From assembly GCF_000332055.1 (NCBI RefSeq), contig NZ_ALVZ01000192.1, positions 1 through 47,900 on the forward strand: a stretch of 47,900 bases of DNA, read 5' to 3'. This document shows positions 17,695 to 26,400 of this stretch, in pieces. Source of the stretch: Xenococcus sp. PCC 7305 (GTDB lineage: Bacteria; Cyanobacteriota; Cyanobacteriia; Cyanobacteriales; Xenococcaceae). Below the pieces are notes generated by a model. That model ran no database searches and was not told the DNA's origin. It saw nothing but the letters and a program-made list of their open reading frames with translations. Positions within the stretch are counted from its first letter, which is position 1, and the number at the start of each line of letters is the position of its first letter. The position numbers and the translations under genes are program-made.

Positions 17695-17866
17695 GAAAAG
17701 GTTTTAGGTATTGGGTTTTAGGTTTTAGGTGTTGGGCATTAGTGAAATCCTGAAAAACGATAAATCAAGTAATTATAGGTACAAAAATGCTTTATATCTA
17801 AAATATACTCCAATTTAAACCAAAATATGACTTTTTTTAGCCTAAAACCTAACATCAGCTTCGTTC
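17695..17866. mobile_element. MITE family 1, copy B (degenerate, ends lost)
   Basis: Starts GAAAAGGTTTTAGGTATTGGG eight bases after the GldG-like stop and shares the interior AAAATATGACTTTTTTTAG and CCTAAAACCTAACA with the other copies. Neither CACGACTTGG end is preserved. Confidence 0.55.
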
Positions 17867-17971
17867 CTAAAGAAAGTTAGTTGTTCAAGACCAATAAATG
17901 GTATTTGGTGCTACCCTTTAACCTAACGAATAAAACCAGCTAACACCCAATATTAGGAGCTATATATCTCT

Positions 17972-18421
17972 ATGGAAGTTGTAACTTCTAGTTTAATGAT
18001 GAAACGTCCGATTACTGTTAAGGCTATTGTGACTGCCCGCTGGAAAGAGGAAGTGCAACAGCAATTACAGAATCAAATCGCTCAACTGGATAAACAGATC
18101 CAACAATTGGAAATGCAGGGAACCAGAACCATTGAAGAGCTCAAGAAAAAAACCACTGATTCAAATAGTGATCAACTAACAAAGCAGGTTGAAAGTATCC
18201 AGTCCCAGGTTAACCAGAAAAAAAGTGAGTTGCTCAACAAAAAGAATCAACTACTGCAACAACTTCAACAAGTACAGTTGCTGGAATTAGATCAAGAAGT
18301 TGTCCAGGCACAGATGGAGAGCTTCTTTCGAATTGAGAAAGGCGATAACTTAGTCAAAAAACTTAATGTAGAAGTGCTGTTACGAGATGGCATTGTTGAA
18401 GAAATTCGCGGAGAAATTTAA
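17972..18421 (+). CDS. YlqD-family coiled-coil protein
   Basis: 149 residues. A short N-terminal beta segment (LMMKRPITVKAIVTARWKEE) leads into a long Gln/Lys-rich coiled coil (about residues 25-110) and a C-terminal strand-rich piece (GDNLVKKLNVEVLLRDGIVEEIRGEI). This order matches the YlqD family of Firmicutes and cyanobacteria, whose role is unknown. An intrinsic terminator follows the stop. Confidence 0.8.
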   Translation: MEVVTSSLMMKRPITVKAIVTARWKEEVQQQLQNQIAQLDKQIQQLEMQGTRTIEELKKKTTDSNSDQLTKQVESIQSQVNQKKSELLNKKNQLLQQLQQVQLLELDQEVVQAQMESFFRIEKGDNLVKKLNVEVLLRDGIVEEIRGEI

Positions 18422-18456
18422 ATTATATTAGGTAATTGAAGTTTAATTATTTGACA

Positions 18457-18480
18457 GGGCAAAATTTTTTTTTGCCTTTT
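18457..18480 (+). terminator. Intrinsic terminator after the YlqD gene
   Basis: GGCAAAA (18458-18464) pairs with TTTTGCC (ending 18476), followed by TTTT and further T-rich sequence. Position 36 bases after the stop fits a rho-independent terminator. Confidence 0.75.
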
Positions 18481-18567
18481 ATAATTTTAAAGACCTAGCA
18501 AGCGGTAATCTGATTAGTAATTTGATTAAATGAGAAAACAAGATTTGTTCGTGTTGAGGGAACAAGA

Positions 18568-19563
18568 TTGAAAAGCACAGAGATCTCTCCTCCCAATCGT
18601 GTTATCTGTCTAGGTGAAATTTTATTTGATTGTCTGGCTGATGATATGGGGCAATCGTTAAATCAAGTAAAATCCTGGACAGCTTATCCTGGCGGTGCGC
18701 CAGCTAATGCTGCTTGCGCTTTAGCAAAATTGGGAACTAGTTCGGCGTTTATCGGTTGTATTGGGGAAGACTCTTTAGGAGAGTCACTAATCCAAACACT
18801 CCAGACCGAAGGGGTCAATGTTTCTGGAGTACAGCGCAACTCGAAGTTCCCGACCAGGCAAGTATATGTCCTACGCCAGCCCAATGGTGGTGGCAATTTT
18901 GCAGGTTTTAGCAGCTCCCAACCTAGTGCTTTTGCTGATGCTTATCTTCAGGGGTCAGACCTGCGAGAGGATTTGTTTTTAGAAGCAGAGTATTTGGTTC
19001 TAGGCACTTTAGAATTAGCTTATAGTCAGACGAGACAGGCTATATCCCGTGCTTTAGAATTGGCAGAAAAATATCATCTCAAGATCATTCTAGATGTTAA
19101 TCGGCGTCCCATGTTTTGGAATAATGAGTCGAACGCCAAGTCTTTGATTGCTCAATTATGGCAATATATTGATTTTGTGAAATTGACTAAAGAGGAAGCT
19201 AAATGGTTGTTTGACAAGACTGATGCGGGAGCGATTTCTTATCTTTTGGGTTCGGTAGAAGGAGTTTTGGTTAGTGACGGGGCAGGAGAAGTTAGTTATT
19301 GCCTGAGCGATAATGAAGGCGTAGTAAAACCTTTTCCTTTACAAGTTATTGACACTATTGGGGCCGGAGATGCTTTCTTAGCAGGTTTTATTCACCAATT
19401 ATGCCACTATGGAGTCAGTAGCTTAGGCGATCGCGACTTGGCAAAACAAATGGTGACTTATGCCTGTGCGGTGGGTGGATTAACTGTGACTAAGCCTGGA
19501 GCGATCGCTGCCCAGCCAACGGCTAAGGAAGTGGAGCTATTTTTAAAGAAACAGCTGAATTAG
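18568..19563 (+). CDS. PfkB-family sugar kinase (fructokinase-like)
   Basis: 331 residues. The N-terminal substrate motif GGAPANAACALAKLG (residues ~42-56) and the C-terminal ATP/catalytic motif DTIGAGDAFLAGF with its catalytic Asp are both intact. The CLGEILFDCLAD opening and overall length fit fructokinase, but PfkB substrate assignment from sequence is uncertain. The start is TTG 18568, with GAGG eight bases upstream; no ATG or GTG in this frame lies at a plausible position. The stop TAG (19561-19563) is itself part of a TTTTAGG/CTTTAGG heptamer tract. Confidence 0.85.
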   Translation: MKSTEISPPNRVICLGEILFDCLADDMGQSLNQVKSWTAYPGGAPANAACALAKLGTSSAFIGCIGEDSLGESLIQTLQTEGVNVSGVQRNSKFPTRQVYVLRQPNGGGNFAGFSSSQPSAFADAYLQGSDLREDLFLEAEYLVLGTLELAYSQTRQAISRALELAEKYHLKIILDVNRRPMFWNNESNAKSLIAQLWQYIDFVKLTKEEAKWLFDKTDAGAISYLLGSVEGVLVSDGAGEVSYCLSDNEGVVKPFPLQVIDTIGAGDAFLAGFIHQLCHYGVSSLGDRDLAKQMVTYACAVGGLTVTKPGAIAAQPTAKEVELFLKKQLN

Positions 19564-19634
19564 GTTTTAGGCTTTAGGCTTTAGGTTTTAGGTTTTATTT
19601 CATACTTCTGCCCTCTGCCTTCTGCCTTCTGCCT
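19560..19634. repeat. Two abutting heptamer tracts: TTTTAGG/CTTTAGG then CCCTCTG
   Basis: From the kinase stop codon: TTAGGTTTTAGGCTTTAGGC and on to about 19596, then from about 19602 TTCTGCCCTCTGCCTTCTGC type units up to the ABC ATPase stop region. The first class is the same heptamer found in the MITE arms. Confidence 0.85.
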
Positions 19635-19638
19635 TAAC

Positions 19639-20376
19639 CTAAAGAATTTGGGATAAAAACTTTTTGCTTCTCTCCTCTTGAGGATGATTGAAAAAGTCGT
19701 CGGGAATCGCGACTTCGATGATCATTCCTTCGTCCATAAAAACTACTCTGTCGGCAACTTCTCTGGCAAAACCTACTTCGTGAGTGACGCAAACCATTGT
19801 CATTCCTGAGTGGGCCAGATTCCGCATCGTATCTAATACTTCTCTGACCATCTCGGGATCAAGGGCTGATGTAGGCTCATCGAATAGCATGATTTTTGGT
19901 TGCATCGCCAAGGCACGCGCGATCGCGACTCGTTGTTGTTGGCCGCCAGATAATTGTCCAGGAAACTTATTTGCTTGTTCTAAGATTCCTACTTTTTCTA
20001 ACAATTGCATCGCAATTTCTTCGGCTTGTAACTTCGATTTTTTTCGTACCCAAATCGGAGCCAGAGTAATATTTTGCAAAACTGTTAGATGGGGAAATAA
20101 ATTAAATTGCTGAAAGACCATGCCCACTTCACGGCGAATCGTGTCAATATTTCGCAAATCGTGAGACAATTCTATGCCATCAATGGTGATACTGCCTTTC
20201 TGGTAAGGTTCTAGGGCATTAAAAGTTCTGATAAAAGTTGATTTGCCTGAACCAGAAGGCCCCATAATAACCACTACTTCTTGTTTGTTGACCTGAAGAG
20301 TTACCCCTTTTAGAGCATGAAAGCTATTGTCGTACCATTTCTCCACATTTTGGGCAATTATTATTGGTTCTGGCAT
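19639..20376 (-). CDS. Polar amino-acid ABC transporter ATP-binding protein (GlnQ/BgtA-like)
   Basis: A 245-residue ABC ATPase with Walker [10 protein letters not shown], the amino-acid-type segment [16 protein letters not shown], signature LSGGQQQR and Walker [15 protein letters not shown], then the switch His in VTHEVGF. The whole pattern is that of the PAAT family (glutamine, histidine, arginine). No permease or binding-protein gene is adjacent, which fits cyanobacterial ATPases that serve several transporters encoded elsewhere. A GTA-N8-TAC palindrome lies immediately upstream of the start (20379-20392). Confidence 0.92.
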   Translation of the reverse strand: MPEPIIIAQNVEKWYDNSFHALKGVTLQVNKQEVVVIMGPSGSGKSTFIRTFNALEPYQKGSITIDGIELSHDLRNIDTIRREVGMVFQQFNLFPHLTVLQNITLAPIWVRKKSKLQAEEIAMQLLEKVGILEQANKFPGQLSGGQQQRVAIARALAMQPKIMLFDEPTSALDPEMVREVLDTMRNLAHSGMTMVCVTHEVGFAREVADRVVFMDEGMIIEVAIPDDFFNHPQEERSKKFLSQIL

Positions 20377-20378
20377 TG

Positions 20379-20392
20379 GTATTTTAAACTAC
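20379..20392. promoter_or_regulatory. NtcA-like palindrome GTA-N8-TAC at the ABC ATPase start
   Basis: GTATTTTAAACTAC matches the minimal NtcA consensus and is symmetric in its interior (TTTTAAAC approximates a palindrome). It ends two bases before the start codon on the minus strand. Chance matches are expected in 48 kb, and the position is too close to the start for a classical activator site, so this is a candidate only. Confidence 0.25.
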
Positions 20393-20553
20393 AAAAAAGA
20401 ATAACAAATAAATTATTTAGTTAACAATTAATGAGACATTGCAACATAATATTGCTAAACAATTATTTAGGTAAATTTTAAGTTAATTACCTGAAGTCGT
20501 TGTATATTATCAGACTGGTGAATTAGTAAATAGTAACAATAAAATTAAGCCCT

Positions 20554-22032
20554 ATGATAGCAGCAGTGCCATCTGACAATAGATTAACAGAAACGAGATC
20601 GGGACTCCCCAATATTTGTGGTTACGAAGCAGAGATAACTCAAATAGTCAACCATGATAAGCCCGTATTTCTGAACCAGAGTAATCTTAATCTCGATCAG
20701 ATTAAATCAGGATTTGCTTGTGCGCTCCATATGCACCAACCCACCATCCCCGCAGGTGCCAATGGTGAATTAATTTCCAACCTTCAATATATGATGGAGC
20801 ATCAAGGAGAAGGCGATAACCATAATGCAGGAGTTTTTGCCTGGTGTTATGAAAGAATGGCGGATTGGATTCCTGATTTGGTAGCCAATGGTTGCAATCC
20901 TCGGATTATGCTCGACTATTCTGGCAACCTTATCTGGGGACTGGCTCAGATGGGACGCAATGATATTCTCGATAAACTGAAAAATATCACTTGTAATGCT
21001 CAATATCAACCCTATGTTGAATGGTTAGGAACCATGTGGTCTCATGCGGTTGTTCCTTCGACGCCCATTCCCGACATCAAGTTACAGATTCAAGCTTGGC
21101 AACATTATTTTGCTGCGGTTTTTGGTTACGAAGCTCTCCAAAGAGTTAAGGGTTTTTCTCCTCCAGAAATGCATCTGCCTAACAACCCTGATACTCTTTA
21201 TGAATATATCAAGGCGTTAAAAGAATGCGGTTATCGCTGGCTATTGGTTCAGGAGAATTCCGTCGAACGACTCGATGGTTCTGAGTTGTGGCATGATGAC
21301 AAATTTCTTCCCAATCGTTTAATTGCGACTAATAGTAAAGGAGAAACTATCAGTATTACGGCTTTGATTAAAACTCAAGGTTCTGATACTAAACTAGTGG
21401 CACAGATGCAGCCCTACCATGAAGCGAAAGGTAGAGGTCAACAGCAACTTGGTAAATTATCCGTTCCTTCCTGTGTTTCCCAGATCGCTGATGGGGAAAA
21501 TGGCGGCGTGATGATGAATGAGTTTGCTCGCGATTATCAACCTGTATGGTCTGAGATTAAGAATGATTCTGGGGTTGTTGGTTTTAATGGCACAGAATAC
21601 ATTGAATTATTGGAGGCTGCTGGAGTGAGCGAGGAGGATTACCCGACTTGTCAGGCTGTGGGACAACATAAGATTTGGCATAAGGTTGAACCTAAAACGG
21701 CAACTCCTGAAAAAGTAGCTCAGGCGATCGCGGAATTAAAAGAAACTGACCATCAATTTCATATGGATGGGGCTTCTTGGACTAATGATTTAAGTTGGGT
21801 CAAAGGATATGAAAATGTCTTAGAGCCCATGAATCAACTTAGTGCTATGTTCCACAAGAAGTATGATCTTTTGGTGGCTAAAGATCCTGATGTGACTAAA
21901 ACTCCTGAGTATCAAGAAGCTTTGTTATATGTTCTGTTGGTGGAAACTAGCTGCTTCCGTTATTGGGGACAGGGTACTTGGACTGATTATGCGAGAGAGC
22001 TTTATCGCAGAGGCGAAGCTTTGGTTAAGTAA
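20554..22032 (+). CDS. Glycoside hydrolase family 57-type enzyme
   Basis: 492 residues. CALHMHQPTIPAGANG (residues ~55-70) carries the HxHQP motif of GH57, and FSPPEMHLPNNPDTLYEYIKALKECGYRW with WLGTMWSHAVVP follow as in the cyanobacterial group. GH57 enzymes act on alpha-glucans (4-alpha-glucanotransferase, amylopullulanase, branching enzyme); this subgroup is uncharacterised and could take part in glycogen metabolism. I place the catalytic residues only loosely. The final codons and TAA stop (22030-22032) are already part of a TAATAAG tract. Confidence 0.8.
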   Translation: MIAAVPSDNRLTETRSGLPNICGYEAEITQIVNHDKPVFLNQSNLNLDQIKSGFACALHMHQPTIPAGANGELISNLQYMMEHQGEGDNHNAGVFAWCYERMADWIPDLVANGCNPRIMLDYSGNLIWGLAQMGRNDILDKLKNITCNAQYQPYVEWLGTMWSHAVVPSTPIPDIKLQIQAWQHYFAAVFGYEALQRVKGFSPPEMHLPNNPDTLYEYIKALKECGYRWLLVQENSVERLDGSELWHDDKFLPNRLIATNSKGETISITALIKTQGSDTKLVAQMQPYHEAKGRGQQQLGKLSVPSCVSQIADGENGGVMMNEFARDYQPVWSEIKNDSGVVGFNGTEYIELLEAAGVSEEDYPTCQAVGQHKIWHKVEPKTATPEKVAQAIAELKETDHQFHMDGASWTNDLSWVKGYENVLEPMNQLSAMFHKKYDLLVAKDPDVTKTPEYQEALLYVLLVETSCFRYWGQGTWTDYARELYRRGEALVK

Positions 22033-22066
22033 TAAGTAATAAGTAATAAGTAATAAGTAATAAGTT
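22026..22066. repeat. TAATAAG heptamer tract overlapping a stop codon
   Basis: TAAG followed by five perfect TAATAAG units. The GH57 stop TAA (22030-22032) opens the first full unit, and the last Lys codon AAG belongs to the preceding partial unit. Confidence 0.9.
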
Positions 22067-22550
22067 TTTTATTATCGCTAATGACTAGCTTATTTACATT
22101 TTAGTGAATAGAAGAGATTTGTAATTTTTTACGGGTCTTTTCTATTTTTTTTATTGCTTTCGCGCAGCAGCGCCGCTAGTTCTCACGACTTGGTAATTTT
22201 ACGGGCTAGTCAGGACTGGTGTTAGGTTTTAGGTAGTAGGTTTTAGGTAAAAAAAAGTCATATTTTGATTTAGATCGAAGAATATTTTTAGATCTCAAGA
22301 ATTTTTATGTCTATCATTGCTGGATTCATCGTTTTTCGGGATTTTCCTAACACCTAACACCCAACACCTAAAACCTTTTACTCGTAATTAACTTAATTTT
22401 GCCAAGTCGTGTGGTTCTTGTTCTGCAATCATGAGTGATCGCAAATTGTGAAAATTAGAGAGCTGTATCAAAATCACACTGATCTGGGCAATCTAGGTTA
22501 ACCTGGCCCACACCTGTTCGCCTTTGCGGTTTCATTAAGACACAACCAAG
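22067..22550. other. Gene-free spacer before the TPR-CHAT gene
   Basis: 484 bases with no coding frame. Contents: T-rich sequence (22067-22160), a GC-rich CGCGCAGCAGCGCCGC segment (22161-22176), MITE copy C (22184-22411), and about 140 bases of presumptive promoter region before the CHAT gene, with no box I would defend. Confidence 0.7.
22177..22418. mobile_element. MITE family 1, copy C (complete, 228 bp)
   Basis: Element 22184-22411, with ends CACGACTTGG and CCAAGTCGTG in perfect inversion. Arms carry TGTTAGG/TTTTAGG heptamers on the left and their complements on the right, so the strand can fold into a long hairpin. Flanks TAGTTCT (22177-22183) and TGGTTCT (22412-22418) match at six of seven positions, consistent with a 7-bp target duplication. 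Confidence 0.8.
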
Positions 22551-25247
22551 ATGATTAAACTGACTCGCTCTCTAGATTCTGCCCTTTGTTTAGGATTACT
22601 AGCTCTGGCCTTGCCGATCACAACCCCAGCCTTGGCTCATGCATCTGGTCCTGTAGCCTCTGTAGCGCAATCATCAACCAAAAACAGTTCCAAGCTAGTT
22701 GATCAAGGTCTCATTGCCTATGAAGCGGGTAGATATGTTGAAGCAGTTACCGCTTGGCAAAAAGCAGAACAAGGATTTCACAAAAATGGCGATCGCCTAA
22801 ACCGGGTATCAACCCTCAATTATCTTGCTTTGGCTTATCAGGAGTTGGGGCAATGGCAGCAGGCCAAACAAGAGACTAATCAAAGTTTGTCGCTCTTACA
22901 AGAACAGTCAGAACTCAGTCATGACTATTGGGCAGTTCTCGCTCAGGCATTGAATGCCCAAGGAAGTTTGCAACTAGCTACAGGTTCGGCCGAGATAGCC
23001 TTGGAAACTTGGCAACAAGCTGCTGCTAATTACGAACAAGCTCAGGATGACATGGGGGTGATTGGGAGTCAGATCAATCAAGCTCAAGCATTACAAAGTT
23101 TAGGATTGTATCGGCGATCGCAAAAGCTCCTAGAAGAAGTAGCACAAAAGCTAGAACAACAAAACGATCCACAACTCAAAGCTTTGGGCTTCCGTAGTTT
23201 GGGAACCACTTTGCAAACTATCGGAAATTTGGGGCAATCTCAGGAAATGCTCCAAAAAAGTTTGGCTTTAACCCAAGAGCTAAATTTGGCAGAAGAAACC
23301 AGTGCTACTTTATTAAGCCTGGGCAATACCGCAAGACTCCTAGAAAATCATCAAGAGGCGATCACTTTTTTTCAACAAGCAACTGCAAAGACAGCCCATC
23401 CTCTAACAAAACTGGAATCGCAAATAAACTTGATGGGTCTACTCGTCATCACCGAGCAATGGCAAGCAACAGAAGCCCTATTGCCACAAATTCAAACTGA
23501 CTTGGCACAATTAGGCGTTGCCAACCTGGCCTTAGGAAAAGATAGTCGAGAGATTTCGCTCAACGAAAATATTCAACCCACAATTCAACGTCGTGATTCC
23601 TCTAGCTCAATAGAACGCTATGCTCTCACTAATATCTCTACCAGCCGGCCTCTGATCTATGCCCAGGTTAATTTAGCCAAAAACCTCATCAACTTACAAG
23701 CAAGTAACTCTTCTAACTACGAATTCGCCGACCCAATTCAAAATTTACTCCAGCAAACATTACAACAAAGCCAAGAGCTAGGAGATCAAAGAGCCCAATC
23801 CTATGTCTTAGGTACTCTTGGGCATTACTACGAACAACAGCAACAATGGCAAACTGCTCAGAAATACACCGAACAAGCTCTGAACTTGGGAGAAATCCTT
23901 AATGCCACCGATATTGCCTATCAATGGCAATGGCAGCTCGGGAGATTGCTCCAAGCACAAGGTGATAATCAAGGCGCGATCGCACCCTACACGGAAGCCG
24001 TTAAGCATCTACAATCTTTGCGAGGTTCTCTGGTAGCGGCCAATACCGATGCCCAATATTCTTTCCGCGAAAGTGTCGAACCGGTTTATCGTGAATTAGT
24101 TGGTTTGTTACTAGATGCTGACCCCAACCAAGCACAACTAGAGCAAGCCAGAGAAGTTATCGAATCGTTGCAATTAGCAGAATTAGAAAACTTTTTCCAA
24201 GAAGCCTGCCTAGATGCCACACCCAAGCAAATAGACGAAATCGATGCTTCGGCTGCGGTCATGTATCCAATGATTCTTCGCGATCGCCTAGCCGTGATTT
24301 TATCTTTACCCGACGGCAACTTAAGCTATTACTCAACAGAGCTCCCGGAAGCCACAATCGAAGATGCGATCGCCAACCTTTATCAATCTCTAAATCCGAT
24401 TTTTTCTAATCAACAACGCTTAAAACTATCAGAGCAACTATACGATTGGTTAATTAGACCTGCCGAAGCAGAATTAGCCCAACAGGAAATTCAAACCCTC
24501 GCTTTTGTCCTCGATGGTAGTTTAAGAAATATTCCCATGGCGGCACTTTATGATGGCCAGCAATATGCGATCGAAAAATATAATATTGCCCTCACTCCAG
24601 GATTACAACTATTACCCTCTCAAAACCTAGAAGCCGAAAAGCTTCAGGCGGTGGTTGCTGGGGTAAGCGAATCCAATCAAGGATTTTCGGCCTTGCCTGG
24701 GGTCAAAGAAGAAGTGACCAATATTTCTGAACAATTGTCCTCTGAGTTACTTCTCGATCAAGATTTCACCGATGCTAATCTGCAACAACAATTGCAACAA
24801 ACCGATGCACCTATTGTGCATTTAGCCACTCATGGTCAATTTAGCTCAGATCCTGAAGATACTTTTATTGTCACCTGGAATGATCGCATTCAAGTTAATG
24901 ACTTTGCTAATCTGTTGCGCAATCGCGAAGCGGGAAAAATCAATCCTATTGAACTAATGGTTCTGAGTGCTTGCCAGACTGCTACGGGAGACAGTCGAGC
25001 TGCTTTGGGAATGGCCGGAATTGCGGTACGCTCTGGGGCTAGAAGCACGTTGGCTACTTTATGGTCGGTCAAAGATCAATCTACTACTTTTTTGATGGAT
25101 GAATTTTATCGAGATTTAATCCAATCCGAATCTAGTGTCAATAAAGCTGGCTCTTTGCGTCAAGCTCAGTTGGCTTTAATTAATTCCGAGGATTTTAGTC
25201 ATCCTTTTTATTGGTCTCCTTTTGTTTTGGTCGGCAATTGGCAATAA
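22551..25247 (+). CDS. Exported TPR-CHAT domain protein
   Basis: 898 residues. A signal peptide (about 1-28, ending ALAHA) is followed by TPR repeats (about residues 50-490, with units such as GRYVEAVTAWQKAEQGF and QQWQTAQKYTEQALNL) and a C-terminal CHAT domain (about 590-898). The caspase-like dyad is present: His in IVHLATHGQFSS and Cys in LMVLSACQTATGD. CHAT proteins are caspase-like peptidases; in cyanobacteria exported TPR-CHAT proteins often accompany FHA-type exoproteins and their secretion partners, and one FHA exoprotein lies about 7 kb away here. Target unknown. Confidence 0.9.
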   Translation: MIKLTRSLDSALCLGLLALALPITTPALAHASGPVASVAQSSTKNSSKLVDQGLIAYEAGRYVEAVTAWQKAEQGFHKNGDRLNRVSTLNYLALAYQELGQWQQAKQETNQSLSLLQEQSELSHDYWAVLAQALNAQGSLQLATGSAEIALETWQQAAANYEQAQDDMGVIGSQINQAQALQSLGLYRRSQKLLEEVAQKLEQQNDPQLKALGFRSLGTTLQTIGNLGQSQEMLQKSLALTQELNLAEETSATLLSLGNTARLLENHQEAITFFQQATAKTAHPLTKLESQINLMGLLVITEQWQATEALLPQIQTDLAQLGVANLALGKDSREISLNENIQPTIQRRDSSSSIERYALTNISTSRPLIYAQVNLAKNLINLQASNSSNYEFADPIQNLLQQTLQQSQELGDQRAQSYVLGTLGHYYEQQQQWQTAQKYTEQALNLGEILNATDIAYQWQWQLGRLLQAQGDNQGAIAPYTEAVKHLQSLRGSLVAANTDAQYSFRESVEPVYRELVGLLLDADPNQAQLEQAREVIESLQLAELENFFQEACLDATPKQIDEIDASAAVMYPMILRDRLAVILSLPDGNLSYYSTELPEATIEDAIANLYQSLNPIFSNQQRLKLSEQLYDWLIRPAEAELAQQEIQTLAFVLDGSLRNIPMAALYDGQQYAIEKYNIALTPGLQLLPSQNLEAEKLQAVVAGVSESNQGFSALPGVKEEVTNISEQLSSELLLDQDFTDANLQQQLQQTDAPIVHLATHGQFSSDPEDTFIVTWNDRIQVNDFANLLRNREAGKINPIELMVLSACQTATGDSRAALGMAGIAVRSGARSTLATLWSVKDQSTTFLMDEFYRDLIQSESSVNKAGSLRQAQLALINSEDFSHPFYWSPFVLVGNWQ

Positions 25248-25251
25248 TGTA

Positions 25252-25294
25252 TACCCTCTGCCTTCTGCCCTCTGCCCTCTGCCCTCTGCCCTCA
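25252..25294. repeat. CCCTCTG heptamer tract
   Basis: Five to six units (one CCTTCTG variant) beginning five bases after the CHAT gene stop and ending before the RNase PH promoter region. Confidence 0.9.
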
Positions 25295-25394
25295 TTCCAA
25301 TTCAATTGCGAAATAGTTTCAATAGATTTGCCCTTTGAGGCTTATAATCTAAACGCAACAAACTCAGCTAACCTAAATATTTGAGAGTATCAAT

Positions 25395-26111
25395 ATGTCT
25401 TGGCAACGTTCTGATAATCGTCAACCCGATAGTCTGCGGGAGCATAGTTTCCAACTTGACTTTACCTCGACGCCTCTAGCATCAGTTTTATCAACCAGTG
25501 GCAAAACCAAAGTATTATGCACTGCGAGTATCGAGCCTGGAGTTCCTCGTTTTTTACTCGATAGTGATCAGGGATGGTTAACAGCAGAATATCGTATGTT
25601 GCCCAGTGCCACCGTACCCCGCCATCGCAGGGAATATATGAAGTTATCAGGACGTACCCAAGAGATTCAACGATTAATTGGGCGTAGTCTCAGAGCGGCG
25701 ATCGATTTAAAATTACTGGGGCAAAGAACTATCACGATTGATGCTGATGTTTTACAAGCTGATGCCGGAACTCGTACCGCAGCCATTACTGGTGGTTATC
25801 TGACCTTGGCCTATGCAGTGAAAAAATTGTTAGAACAAAATGAGTTGGAGCAATCTCCCCTGCTGGAGCCTGTAGCTGCTATATCAGTGGGGTTAATAGA
25901 AGGTTCTCCGATTCTGGATCTCGATTATCCAGAAGATGTGGCGGCGGATGTAGATTTTAATGTGGTCATGAATGGCAAATTGGATCTGATTGAGGTTCAG
26001 GGGACAGCCGAAGCCGGGAGTTTTTCCCGTAAACAAATGAACCAAATGTTGGATTTTGCAGAAAAGGGGATTAAAGAATTGATTGCTGCCCAAAAAGCAG
26101 TTCTCAACTAA
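25395..26111 (+). CDS. rph: Ribonuclease PH
   Basis: A 238-residue phosphorolytic 3'-5' exoribonuclease that trims tRNA 3' ends. It begins [19 protein letters not shown], with the family segments [59 protein letters not shown] and [19 protein letters not shown]. Length and motifs are complete, so it should be active. Its TAA stop is the first three bases of a TAATGGG/TAATAAG tract. Confidence 0.96.
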   Translation: MSWQRSDNRQPDSLREHSFQLDFTSTPLASVLSTSGKTKVLCTASIEPGVPRFLLDSDQGWLTAEYRMLPSATVPRHRREYMKLSGRTQEIQRLIGRSLRAAIDLKLLGQRTITIDADVLQADAGTRTAAITGGYLTLAYAVKKLLEQNELEQSPLLEPVAAISVGLIEGSPILDLDYPEDVAADVDFNVVMNGKLDLIEVQGTAEAGSFSRKQMNQMLDFAEKGIKELIAAQKAVLN

Positions 26112-26150
26112 TGGGTAATAAGTAATAAGTAATGGGTAATGGGTAATAAG
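26109..26150. repeat. Six heptamers (TAATGGG/TAATAAG) starting at the rph stop codon
   Basis: Units in order: TAATGGG, TAATAAG, TAATAAG, TAATGGG, TAATGGG, TAATAAG, all perfect. The TAA of unit 1 is the stop codon of rph. Confidence 0.92.
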
Positions 26151-26153
26151 TAT

Positions 26154-26400
26154 TTATTTACACGAGTTGGCAATTTTATGGTCTAGTCAGGACTGGTGTT
26201 AGGTTTTAAGTAGTAGGTTTTAGGTAAAAAAAGTCATATTTTGATTTAGATCGGAGAATATTTTAGATATAAAGAATTTTTATCTCTATCATTGCTAGAT
26301 TCATCGTTTTTCGGGGCTTCCCTAACACCTAACACCTAACACCCAACACCTAAAACCTTTTACTCGCAATTAACTTAATTTTGCCAAGTCGTGTTATTTA
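26154..26400. mobile_element. MITE family 1, copy D (complete, 233 bp, perfect 7-bp duplication)
   Basis: Element 26161-26393; left end CACGAGTTGG (one mismatch), right end CCAAGTCGTG. TTATTTA stands on both sides (26154-26160 and 26394-26400). Very close in sequence to copy C, including CAGGACTGGTGTTAGG and the CATCGTTTTTCGGG interior. The right duplication overlaps the stop codon of the neighbouring minus-strand gene (26398-26400). Confidence 0.85.

Noticed and set aside
22026..22066. CRISPR-like direct repeats
   Set aside because: Units are 7 bp, contiguous and without spacers; the same holds for all other tandem tracts in the window. No cas genes are seen.
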